Assembly: GCF_947172395.1 (NCBI RefSeq)
Contig: NC_069095.1
Location: forward strand, 7,998,001 to 8,062,000
Direction of reading: 5' to 3'
DNA: 64,000 nt
Source: Bicyclus anynana
Lineage: Eukaryota > Arthropoda > Insecta > Lepidoptera > Nymphalidae
A program made the translations under genes and the position numbers. Within the stretch, counting starts at the first letter, position 1. Each line of letters begins with the position of its first letter. This document shows, in pieces, positions 11,348 to 23,400 of the stretch. The notes under the pieces were generated by a model. It searched no databases and was not told where the DNA came from. It worked only from the letters and a program-made list of their open reading frames with translations.

Positions 11348-12262
11348 ACGAGTATAATACTTTACGTTAACAAATTTGTTGATTGTGCCGTTGTGCTAGT
11401 AGAATGTGCCTGACTCTGAACTAATATTGTTGTGAGTAGGTACGTCAGACATTATAAAATTATATTAAATACTATACTATACCTAATGTATAAGGTGACA
11501 GGTAGCAGCGCCAAAGATTAGACCATCATATTGTGGTAGAGGAAACATCTTGAGTAGGCTCCAGGACTTGCGACTTTGGATATAGGTTTAAAGGACCTTT
11601 TTAGAATGCATTCACGATAATCATCGCCTGCCCGACATGTTCTCTATACTCACACTAAACAATTTATAATCAATCAAACTTGTGGACAAACATCACCCAC
11701 ACTCAAGATATTCGTAATAAATGCGTATTACTGATGATTACTTTTTTTTCTTATGTGTTGAGATCACAGTTAATTGCTTACTGTTTGATGGTCCAAAAAA
11801 AACGTTGTACGTAATCAACATAATAAATAATCAATTAAATCTAAAGGACATTGTGTACATTTAACTCTACTCACCCTAGCAATACTCGTTTACCGGACAA
11901 CAATTATTGTGCAGTCAAGAAAGGCAACTAGAGCGTTGCCTGATTGATGATGATAGGGCGCTATAATTACACATCTCTCACTAATTGTTTTAGCTGATCC
12001 AGACTTAATAAATAACATATTAGGATCTATTATAATGTACTTATTAGCGTCAATTGCTACGTAGATCAAGGACCAAGTTTGGGAGGTACAGGGCAGCTAA
12101 TAATGTCATATACCTTTATACCTTGAACAATAATTTACGGGCCTAATTTAATAGTCTGCAAGTTTATCTACTTTTGAGGTTCTTCTATAATCGTAAGTTA
12201 TAGTTAGTCTTAAATTTAAGATATAATTAGTCTTCAATATGTTTTAAAGGTTGTTATGTTTC

Positions 12263-12452
12263 TAACGGTAAAAGAAAACTTCGTGAGGAAACCTGCGCGT
12301 ACCAGAGTATTTTCTTAATTCTCTCCGTGTGTGAAGTCTGCCAATCCGCATTAGGCCAGCGTGGTGGACTATTTGGCCTAACCCCTTTCATTCTGAGAGG
12401 AGACTCGAGCTTAGCAGTGAGCGGAATATAGGTTGATAATTATGATGATGAT
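12263..12452 (+). mobile_element. SINE family C, 5'-truncated
   Basis: Contains GAGGAAACCTGCGCGTACCA, GTGTGAAGTCTGCCAATCCG and GAGAGGAGACTCGAGCTTAG, then the GTTGATAATTATGATGATG tail. The tRNA head is missing. Confidence 0.82.
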
Positions 12453-13429
12453 GCTTTAAAGTTAAAGTATGTAATTCAGATTATGCAATTACCTTAACGC
12501 TTAAAAACACAAGATATGCCATGTTAAAAACACTCATCATCAATACAATTATCAATAAAATTGAAGTGTTCGTCTGTGATTTCAAAACAACAGTGTTTTT
12601 TCAAGTGCATATAACTATTTATACGAATTTTTTTATTTCAAAGATTAATAAATTTATCTAAATATTTTTTAATTGAGGTACTTTTCCGATCTGTGAGTAC
12701 CTTGAAGTGGAAATCATTATCCTTGAAGTGGAAATCATCGCCTGTACAGCATCACATCGCAGCCTCTGTCAGTCAGCATAAGACATACAGGTTTGTATCG
12801 CTATATCTTTGAACATAGAACCAGCAAACAAAACCTTTAAATGTATATATTTGTTATCTTTGTAACTAATCCGGGGGAGAGGGAGAGGATTATCTTTAAC
12901 ACAGATCCGTTAAATCTAGCTAGGATATAGCCAGTTCTTGAACTCATGAAAACTGTAAACCTTGTGTGATAATTAACGATTATATTATATTCCTAAATGG
13001 AAACTCATAAAATATAGCCTAAATGTTGCTGAAAGCTAGACTTAATTAATCGACCTATTAAAACATCATGATAATTTAGTAGTTTCGGGGATAAGCGTGA
13101 CCCAATCAATTGCTTAGTTGCTTGTATAACATGGATACTGTATATTTTGTGGATTGTTTTAACATAAACGCAATTTGAACGCACGCAAGGTTTACTGTTG
13201 CGAAAAAATGAATTGCACAAATGGGTTTATACGAGCACCTACATGACGCTTGCTTGTTCTTTTTATCTAGCATGTATACTTTTGGAACATATTTTTTTTT
13301 TTTGCTTTTGTGAATGTTGTGAAAGCGAAACAGTCGATTATGCGACCAAAGCAACTTTAATAGGTACATACAAATACAAAATACAAAATCTGTATTGGCT
13401 AAGCATACAAGTTTTTTATAAATTTCATT
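12453..13429. other. Intergenic stretch without recognisable features
   Basis: AT-rich. Short open frames on both strands at about 13005-13430 overlap one another and lack splice or start context, so I do not call a gene. Confidence 0.4.
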
Positions 13430-13655
13430 GTTGAGACCTTCTTTTGGGCATGAGTTGCCCTGGCTGAGTTTGTTGTGGGCTCTTCTCGGACCAAGGCGCG
13501 TTTGGAACCCTCGTAACTTTAATTTTAAGTTTTCGAATAATTATTATTACCATTATCTTAAGTTTAATATTATTACCTGACGTTTCGAAAGAGCTTGTAA
13601 TCTAAGCCTATTTGAAATAAATGAATTTTGACTTTTGACTTTTGACTTTTGACAT
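13430..13655 (+). mobile_element. LINE 3' end, family H, with (TTTTGAC)n tail
   Basis: TAATCTAAGCCTATTTGAAA then TAAATGAATTTTGAC and three TTTTGAC repeats form the 3' end. The upstream GGGCATGAGTTGCCCTGG block belongs to the 3' untranslated part. Minus-oriented relatives lie at 7364, 38896, 42450 and 45288. Confidence 0.62.
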
Positions 13656-13734
13656 GATGGTGCCTGTGACAGAAGTCCTCACCTCACATAAATGGCATCC
13701 CATGTGGTAGTGTATAGAGCAGGGATTTATTTTA

Positions 13735-13796
13735 TCGAACCCAGGACCTCCGTCTTGTAAGTCCACTGTGCATACCACTGCGCCACGGAGGCCGTC
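13735..13796 (-). mobile_element. SINE family A, head only
   Basis: On the minus strand GGCCTCCGTGGCGCAGTGGT, and a B box at GGTTCGAT. Only the tRNA-like part is left. Confidence 0.7.
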
Positions 13797-14156
13797 CAGG
13801 AGACGTAGTTGTACAACATTCTCCCAAGTATGACTAACATGCGACTAATTGACGTATGTCGCGAAGATAATTAGACATCACCCATAATAGCGGCGCAACC
13901 GGCTATATCGCTATTACTTTAATTGCGTTGGCACAAAAGAGCTGTGACTGGAACAACTCTGCGCAATTGGTTGACATTTTATCTATTTCTCATCACGATA
14001 TATAACGTTGGTCGCATGCTCGGCCTACAGTTCGCCTAAAATTCGCAACACGACGTATCTCAAGACGAGAGACAGACAAATGTCAACCAATAGCGGCAGC
14101 GTCGGAAATATCGCTTGCGCTTGCATTGCGTTGAAACGAAAAAACTAGGACTGCTA

Positions 14157-14322
14157 GCATATTCACTAACTTGGTCTTTATTAACAGCCTATTAAAATAA
14201 ATCATCAAAATTAACTGAGAAATGTCATCTACGAGCTACTGTATGATATCCACAATCTCAGTAGACACCGGATGGCATTTGTTACATAAAATCTCAATTT
14301 TGTATATAAATCAACTACCATA
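14157..14322. mobile_element. MITE family N, copy 1
   Basis: Opens with ATTCACTAACTTGGTCTTTA and shares the internal block GTTACATAAAATCTCAATTT with the other copies. The right terminal repeat is eroded. Related copies are at 45943-46130, 49066-49222 and 59280-59392. Confidence 0.6.
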
Positions 14323-14936
14323 ACTCTGCCGCTATTGGTCGACATGGTATTTTTCTCTTCAAGAGATAATGTCGTTGACGCCTGCTATGCCTACAGGCTG
14401 CAACTGAGAATGTTATTCAACAAATATCATAAATCTTATAATTTTTTTTAAGGACTATTTGCCACATTTTAAATATGACCAATATTCTCATTACCCTCCA
14501 ACTAGTCGGGAAAAACTGTATTAGGAGTGGATACGACAATAGACAATTTTGCAATACCTACTTAAATCTACTAGAGTTCACCTCAGTTAAGCTACTTTCC
14601 GTATTTATTTAACTCTCACATTTGATTGCCTTGCAAAAATACGAACTGGCTATTAAATTTTAAATATCAGAAAACTGAACGGGAAACGAAAAAAGGTTGA
14701 GGTCGCCCTTTAAATATCTAATTGTTTCCGACCGTTTTCCTATCGAATATGTGCATTATTGTCGCTAAACGAGAAGGTTTAATAGTTACAGGGCCGGAGG
14801 TCGTGGGTTCGATCCCCATCTCCTGTAATATAAAAGCAAATTATATCGATAAACATACCTTTGATAACTTACCCAAACTTTATAATAAACATTATTAGTA
14901 GGTACTTATTGCAATCTTATTGAAATAAAATAAGTA

Positions 14937-15222
14937 AGAGTAGTGGATATGACTTCTGCCTTCGATTCGGAGGGCGTAGGTTCGAATCCGGTCCGGGGCA
15001 TGCACCTCTGAGTTTTCAGTTATAATCATTTTGAGAAATTAAATATCTTGTGTCTTGGAAAACATTGTGAGGAAACCTGTATACCGGAATATTTTCTTAA
15101 TTCTCTAGTGAAGTCTACCAATCCGCATTGGGCCAGCGTGGTGGACTAGTGGCCTAGCCTCTCTCATTCTGAGAGGAGACTCGTGCTCAATAGTGAGCCG
15201 AATATGGGTTGCTAATGATGAA
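14937..15222 (+). mobile_element. SINE family C, near full length
   Basis: tRNA-like head AGTGGATATGACTTCTGCCT and B box GGTTCGAATCCGGTCCGGGG, then a body with GAGGAAACCTG and GTCTACCAATCCGCATTGGG, ending GGTTGCTAATGATGAA. Confidence 0.85.
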
Positions 15223-15579
15223 TCAAGGAAAGAAAAAGTTTCACAAATAAATAATATTAATAAGTCCGATATGTTGTAGAATAAATTATACAAACTCTAG
15301 GCTTTAACCGGAAACGTATAGTTTGCTTGGTCATACCTACTGTTGCAGGTGATTGACCCGTAATTGTTATTGGACCTTTCGCAAAATTCTATATTAATTG
15401 ATCTGTCTATATGTACTATTTTTAATGTTTGCAATATAATTCTCACATTTAATCGTTGGGTTTCATCATCATCAATTTACTCATTCATCATTAACATTCT
15501 AATTCATCATTATCGTCACTCATCATTGCAGGGCTTTATACAATCGATACTGAAGCAAAAATATATATTTTTTTATTTT

Positions 15580-15890
15580 TTGTCTGTCTATCTGTCTGTC
15601 CGTGTTTTTTGTTATTCGGGCAAAACGCTGAAACTACTGAATGAGTTCAAATGAAACTTGACACGATTTAAGACCATAATACGGATAAGGTTAGAGGATA
15701 CTTTTTATTGCGAAAATAAAAAAAAGGAAGGAGGTGAAATAGGGCTTGAAAGTTTGTATGGAATCATTTAGAGTTACAGTTTTAATTTTTTTTTTATAAA
15801 TCATACAAAAAATACGAAATATAATGTGATTCAAAATTTTTAAAATAAAACCCCTTATGTGGTGAAATAGGGCTTGAAAGTTTACATTAA
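15580..15890. repeat. Family D repeat, second subfamily
   Basis: Contains CTGTCTATCTGTCTGTCCGT, GAAACTACTGAATGAGTTCA and GTGAAATAGGGCTTGAAAGT (twice). Matches 44492-44843 in the same orientation and 22425-22690 in the opposite orientation. Confidence 0.65.
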
Positions 15891-17179
15891 CCTTTGACAA
15901 ACCTTTGACTAATTCTTGCTTTTTTAAAGTCCGCTGTGAATTCAAAAGCTTTTGAACAAAAAATCATATTTGGCTTTGTCGCTATCATCTCACCAATCAA
16001 AATAAAGCCAACTTCCCCTAAAAATACAACGTCGAAGAAAAATAAAATATTGGAAAATTTTTTGAATTGTCCTAAAAGTATTTGATAAAGAGTTAAAAAA
16101 GGAATTTGTTTTATTACAAAAATACGATAAAAGCGTAGCGCGAACTTTTTCAAAACTTTATTTTAAAACAACAGATTATGTATTGTGTTTTTTTTAATTC
16201 CAACATTTTTACTGTTTAAATGATTTTGTACACAGCTATTTTCTCAAAAAGCTATGTAGGAACTTTAAAAGACAAATCTTATAGTGATGTCAATTAACTT
16301 AGAAGATAATATTAGAGTGCGTACAAATTTATTCCATACTAAAGCCATAGTGGATGTGCACAGTTTATTAACAAACTAATTAAAAATGAGGGTAACCCTC
16401 ATTTTTTACCATTAACACCTAATAATAATTATAGCTAACTTGTTTTATGAAAATAAATTTGATTAATAAGTTAAGAACAATTAGATATAGTTAATATATT
16501 TTTAAAAATATTTTATTTATAAAATAACAATACATAATTTAAAATAAATTAGTTATGAAATGACATGCGTTTTCTACCTTCATTTCTAATTTATTTGTTG
16601 GTAACAATGAAAATCGAGTATGGCTTTAGTATAGATTAAAATCAGGTAAAACATTCACTCGCCTTATTATAAACAACTGCTATCGAAGTTTCAAAGTTTG
16701 ACATAAGCTCAGCTTAGCCGATAAAGTTAAATATAATCCAATTAAAAACCTCACAAACTTCTCTCAAATATTAAGCTCGATCCTAATTGAATATTAAGAT
16801 CTGTCTTATTCCACAACAAACTTCGACCGCAGCGAATTTCTACCCTACCGGAAAGTAGGTTAAGGTAATGTACAGGTTTGTTTCTTAGTACGGAATAGTA
16901 AGTATCTATTTTATTAACTTTAGTGTGGTTGTGTGAGTGATAAAGTTCAAGAATTAATATTTAAGTTTTTAGAACACAATACAGGAACATGGAAATAAAG
17001 GAACCTTCCAATATTCGCTTCCGCACGCTATAAGATTACAGTGGTAAAAGTCCGATATAAATCGGACGTGTGACGTACCAATTTTGTGTAACTACGTCTG
17101 GCTTGCCACCGTGACTTCAGAATAGGCCCGTTTTTGAATGCACGCAGTCAATCGCACGGCGTGCAGTCCGAAAACATTT
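15891..17179. other. Upstream region of gene 2
   Basis: No exon and no recognised repeat. A near-palindrome GTCCGATATAAATCGGAC lies at about 17050-17067. The DNA becomes GC-richer towards gene 2. Confidence 0.4.
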
Positions 17180-17186
17180 TATAAAA
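17180..17186 (+). promoter_or_regulatory. Possible TATA box of gene 2
   Basis: TATAAAA, 230 bp upstream of the start codon, with a weak TCAAC initiator-like site about 30 bp downstream. This would give an unusually long 5' UTR for this cluster. It is tentative; start sites closer to the ATG are also possible. Confidence 0.3.
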
Positions 17187-17409
17187 CGGATTAACGTTCG
17201 ACGTCGGACTCAACGTTGCGTGGAAAGCGGGCTTCAAGTTGGCAAAGAGCTGACCGAATTTGTGCAACCTAAAATGAGAAAGAACATGTTCAAATTAACA
17301 TAAGAAGCACGCAAGGTCATCGCACAGTGCGCCAGTGTGTCTCCAGTAGACCGCATCATACAGTGAGGGATTTTCTGGATACTTGAATAGTGCAGTTTTG
17401 AATATAACG

Positions 17410-17488
17410 ATGTGTGAAAAACGTGGTATATTCGCTTTTCTCACGGTACTATTGGCCTTCGACGGTTACACCACAGCCCAGTTCGCGC
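17410..17488 (+). CDS. Gene 2 exon 1 (signal peptide)
   Basis: ATG at 17410; encodes MCEKRGIFAFLTVLLAFDGY and on to TTAQFA. Ends in phase 1 at donor GTAAGT. Confidence 0.9.
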
Positions 17489-20400
17489 GTAAGTCTATTC
17501 AATATAGTTTCTAATCGTGAAGGTTTTCTTCTCTAATGTACTAATTACTATTATTCATACCGGTTTTTACTGTTGCACATTGCAAAACTGATTTATTAGT
17601 TTTCGCTACTTTTTGCATTCTTGCTTGAAAAACACGTAATATATTTAATTGTGTAAGTACTTATTTCATTGTAATGAGTGTTATTTACTAATTGTTAACT
17701 ATTAATTTATACTATATCTACTCGATAGCTATACTTCTATAGTACTACTATAAAGAGGTAACGTTTATGGTGTTGTAGGGGGTCTTTCGATCTTACGCTA
17801 TTTGTGAGTGTCATAAACAATATTTTATCCCCGTATTCTCACCGAAACTATGCGGGAGAAGCCGCAGGGCGTTGGTTAGTTTTCATATAATTATACTGTT
17901 ATTTCATCATCATCATCATGTCAGCCGATGGACGTCCACTGCAGGACATAGGCCTTTTATAGGGACTTCCAAACATCACGATACTGAGCCACCTTCATCC
18001 AGCGAATCCCTGCGACTCGCTTGATGTCGTCAGTCCACCTGGTGCGGGGTCGCCATTCCAGCACTTTGGGGCCTCAATGTCCATCGGCTCTTCGAACTAT
18101 GTGCCCCGCCCATTGCCACTTCAGCTTCGCTACTCGTTGAGCTATGTCGGTGACTTTGGTTATTCTGCGGATCTCCTCATTTCTGATTCGATCACGCAGA
18201 GATACTCCTTACATAGCTCGTTCCATCGCCCGCGGTGTGACTCTAAGCTTTTTATGAGGGCCATAGTTAGCGACTAAGTAGGTATCTCACTTAAATATAT
18301 CGGTTTTATATATTAAGAATCGTAAAATAATTTTCTAAAATTCAAAATTCCAATTAAGTTAAAAAAATATTTTGACTAGAGTGACCCTGAATCTTGTAAT
18401 CCTCGGTTGGCAAACAAGTTACTAGACCAACTAGATACGAGTAGGTACCTATATTTGCTATGGCCTTGGTATATGACCTACTGGTTAGTTACCAGCACAT
18501 AGGTATACACCGAGTGTACACAACTCAGATATGATCTATTGCATGTCTCTTGTCTTAGCTCTTTGGCGTAAGCTTAGTATAAAATCCTGGATTCAAATTC
18601 CACCCGCTAATGTGTAAGATAACTTTAAGTAAGTTAAAGGTGAAGCGCTACTTCACACCGGATCAGCAACTTACTCTACACCAAGCTCAGGTTCGTTTAT
18701 GCATGGAGCACTGCTCCCATTATGGAATGGATCAGCGAAATACCAGCTCGCTACTCTGGACTCGGAGAAATGCCGAGCTAGAAGGCTTATCGGTAACTAG
18801 GCGTTGACTAGTGCTTAATTGCACTCTTTGGAGCATCGCCGAAAGGTTGCCTGTCTTGCGTTTTTTTTACAGGATGTATTTTCGGAGACTGCACCCAGGA
18901 ACTTTTCGATCGTAGTTTCTCCTTCACCTTTTTACCATTGAACTGCCTAAATGAACCTGAAAATCTATTGCACGTAGTTGATGTCCCATGAACTCGTAGG
19001 AAGAGTTTCAGCTCTTTTTTCCTGATTTGCACTTTGAAGGTATGATATGCTCTTCCAGCTTCCGTTTTCCCTACCACCTACTACATTGGTATTTTCAAGT
19101 TAAGAGTGAATATGGAACTTCTCGGCCAGCAAGCATAGTTGCAGCGCTCGCCTATATTATGTAAAAAAGCTAAGGGAATGAATCTTGTTACCAGTTCTCA
19201 GTCTAAAAGTAAGCCCCTACGAACTTGTCAGTATCTTCCATTTATAACTTATTCTTCATTCCTGAAAGTCGTGACCATACCATTCTGTTTTTCTTGCGTT
19301 CTTCACAATTCTCCTCCACACGAGGTCCTCTGGCTTTCTGATGACTCTTGTAAGAGGGGCTCCCTCTTAGTGACTCAGTTCACCTGATCATTTAGCGGCT
19401 AGGTGATCGGCTGCGTCATTTATTCCCACCACCTTGTTCACGAGTTTATCTGAACTATCGGGAATGCGGCGTGCAATATAACCCAAATAGCTCGGAATAC
19501 TTAAGTAATATAAAGCTGAGAGCCTACTATCAACGCAGAGGTGCTTCAAGATTAAGATGTTTGTTCTCCTTGTATTCTTTCTGTAAAATTTATAATCTTG
19601 ACAATATCTCCTCATATCCCGCAATGTTGGACGACTATGGTTATGAGTTTATCTATAATTCAGAGGAGTTTCTATGTAAGACTTATTTTTTTTACATTTC
19701 GTTATATTCTTCGAAAGACACGGAGGAAACGGACAACTAAACGCAACTAAACACCATAGAATATGGCCTTCCCCTCGATATGGTCTACGGAGTACAATTG
19801 AATGTATCATCACGTAGTCTTTCGGCATAGTATGCCCTTGGTATATGACCCACTGTACATCAAAATACTGTAAAGCAAGTCAAGATAAACAATCATATTA
19901 TAAATCGTGTTAAGGAAAAAGAGCATCTACACCAAGAATACCTAATAAAATATACAGTTACATAAAAATAATATATATTTATGTGTAGTAAATACGAGTA
20001 CAACTACATAATCCATATTACCACTAAAATGCGACAAATATTTATTTTTTCCCAACAGTCACGAAAATAGTCTATGCTAGGAGGAAACGCGACAGTAGTT
20101 CAGCGGAATAGGGGTTGTAATAACGGAGCGTAAACTAAGACGTTTTTATTCATCATCATCATCATCATCATCATCATCGTCATCATGTCAGCTGATGGAC
20201 GTCCACTGTAAGATACAGACCTATTGTAGGGACTTAGGGACTTCCAAACATCACGATCCTGAGCCGCCTGCGAGCGAATCCCTACGACTCACTTGATGTC
20301 GGCAGTCTACCTGGTGGGGGATCAACCAACATTGCGCTTTCTAGTGCGGGGTCGCCATTCCAGCACCATGGGACCCCAACGTCCCGCCCATAGCCACTTC

Positions 20401-23400
20401 AGCTTTGCGATACATTGAGCTATGTCGGTGACTTTAGTTCTGCTAATCTCCTCATTTCTGATTCGATTACGCAGAGAACTTTTTTATTCAATGGTATTTA
20501 AATAAATTTAATTATACCTGTAAATCCCTAGAACGCCTGCTCAGTGCTAGCTTCCGATTTAAACACCATTTACAAACTTTGGCATCTTCAAATTAATAAT
20601 GAATAGGCAAATTCCATGAACATAAATACCGTGATTCCAAAAAAATTGTCCAATGCAGCTCAATTAAACAGTCAGTGTATTTTTTTCGTGATGGGGTGTA
20701 TACTTATTATTAAGTGCTTTAGTAACCATGCGTCATGCAAAATGTCATCTTAAGGCGAAGACTAGATACTCGTATTTTTATGTAACGAAAATAAATGCAA
20801 TACCAAACAAACTATTTAATATTTTAAAAACTTACAAATAACCGTGTTAGACATGAATACGTTTATATGTTACGCATCATAGATTATGTGTGTTTGTCAT
20901 TTTTAAACAATAATATACAAACAATAGTTGAAAAAAAATATAAATTTAGTTATGTTTTATTATTCGGATTGCAGTTCGTTAATTCATTTTAATAACAGTA
21001 GAATAAGTTAAACATCAACTTATGGTAAATCACCACCCATAACAAAACAATACTTAGCCGGATATTCAAGGAACACACACACACACACACACTCACACAC
21101 ACAGCCCTGTGGCTGTCAACAAAGGAATAGATTGGTGTTAAACTGTGTTAGCCCGGCCTATATTGTTTTAGTTAAACTTCGGTTTATTCACTAAACATTA
21201 ACCTAATCTGTCCTATATAGCTGGTGCGGAGTTTCCCTAATTATTTAGTTTAGACGTTTATTGTTTAAAACGTCCCAGAGGCATGTGTGCAAAATGTTTC
21301 GCACAAAGTTACATAAGCACCGCTACGTTTGTTTTGTAACTTGTAAGAAACTTTTATAATTAAACGATATGTAATCAATGAAGCCGTGTCAATATTATCA
21401 ATATACTAGCTGACGCCGCGCGGTTTCACCCGCGTGGTTCTCGTTCCCGTAGGAGTACGGGGATAATATATAGCTTATAGCCTTTCTCGATAAATGCGCT
21501 ATCTAATACTGAAAGAATTTTTCAAATCGGACCAGTAGTTCCAGAGATTATCGCGTTCAATCAATCAAACAAACAAGCAAACAAACTCTTCAGCTTAAAA
21601 ATCGTTTAACATAAAAAAAATAATTACGCCCGTTTTTTTGGAAAAAGCTCACTTTTTAGAATAAAAGACCAAAGTTTCGTTGGCTGAAATAGTTGTTTCA
21701 GCCAACGAAATAGTTGTTTTCAAAAATAATTACCAAGCATAAAGTCAAAGGTTAAATAATTTTTCAGCACGTGGTAGGTACGACTAAACTGCATTGAAGG
21801 TAGGGTTCAATCTGCCAAAACTTTTGGTGGTCTAATGGTCTTGTGGTTGGTTATTTTTCCGAGCCTATGTGTTAATCAAATTCCAAATTTCAGCCAAATT
21901 GCTTAAGAAGTAGTGGCGTTATAGAGTAACAAACATCCGAACAAACATCCAAACAAACTTTCGCGTTAATAATATTATTAGGATAGTTCAACTACATAAC
22001 TTAACATAACTATTAATTTTTATACAACTTAACAGAATTTATTTATGATAAAAGTTAGTTTAGAGAAATAGTCAACATTCATCTATTTTGTAAGGTAAGT
22101 AAAGGTATTTTTGCAATTCTCGTTTAACATTCCCCTTAACAGCTCGCGTGCATTGATCGCGAAATTGTAGATGTTGCTCAACAAAGTGGCGCGATGTCGA
22201 CTTACTAAACATTCATATATTCGTCAAATTCGGTTATGCACTTGTAATATTTGAGATTACAGTTTTACCTAGTTTGTTCTGTTATTTCGTCGATACCTTC
22301 ATATTTATGTACTAGCTAATAACGTGTTTTAATCTTATTTTATTGGTAACCAGAGTAGACGTTTACCTAGTCATAAAAATATAACTTGCGTTTTTTTCAC
22401 GTTGTAAAGTATTATATTACTAGCGGACATCCGCAACTTCGTCCGCGTGGAAATCAATGTAAACTTTGAAGCCCTATTTTTCCACTTTAAATTTTGAATT
22501 TTAATAATTTTTGAATCCCATTATATTTTGTATTTTTTTTTTTGATTTATGAACAAATTTTTACAAACTTTCAACCCCTATTTCACCCCCTTTTTATTTT
22601 ATTATCGCAATAAAAAGTATCTTATAACCTTCTCCGTATTATGGTCTTAAACCGTGCCAAGTTTCATTTGAATTCATTCAGTAGTTTCAGCGTGATGCGA
22701 CGACGTCACCCAGGTGCAATTGCACGTTGTAGAGTCAACATCTCCTGAGGATGCTCCGGTTTCGGGGTGAAACGTACGTAGAGAGTATTTTGTCGGACCT
22801 GGGTGACGTCGTCGCATGGGTTCGTCGACTTTTCGCGGATGATAGCAAAATAAATGAATCATTATATAATCATGATAAACTTCCGCAAAGTAACGCCTCA
22901 GACCAATTATAGAAGGACCTGTATCGCACTCATAGTCACGAACGAAATTGTCTGTCATTTTCTGAGGCAAACGAGCTTATTTTTGGTATATATCTCATAC
23001 GAAACTAGAAGTTTTTGCCCGTTTTTTACACAATTCAATTACACAAAAAGGTATTTTTACGGAGCTCTTTGACTGACAAACACGATTACAACTATTTAAC
23101 ATCGATTTTAGAGACAGTTTTTATAATCACTTTGACAGAAAAGTAACGTCTAGCGAGGCAGGTCCTATACAATAATTGGTCTGAGAGTAACGCCTGCTTC
23201 TATCCAATATCCGATGTTTTTATGTTTTTACAGCGGATTTTATCCATCCATGCAACAACACAGAGTCATCCTGCTTAATTCAAGCGACGCAAGATGCCAT
23301 ACCCGAGTTCTCTAAGGGCCTGCCAAACCTTGGAGTGCCGGCGTTAGATCCGTTCGTAATTGAAGAGCTGCCTATTCAGCTTCCCGGAGTCAAAGTCACG

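Larger units (their letters stand above)
17489..23233. other. Gene 2 intron 1 (5.7 kb)
   Basis: Holds two RTE 3' ends, a decayed jockey-type RT, family D and E repeats, a (CA)n tract and the hammerhead-like element. The stretch 19081-20151 contains open frames with no recognisable motif. Confidence 0.7.

Noticed and set aside
13005..13434. Overlapping open frames of 71-87 codons upstream of the family H repeat
   Set aside because: Three frames on both strands overlap; no start context, splice partners or conserved motif.
18808..19740. Series of 78-89 codon open frames on both strands
   Set aside because: The first overlaps the decayed jockey-type RT; the others have no motif and overlap one another. 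They fit leftover transposon DNA better than a host gene.
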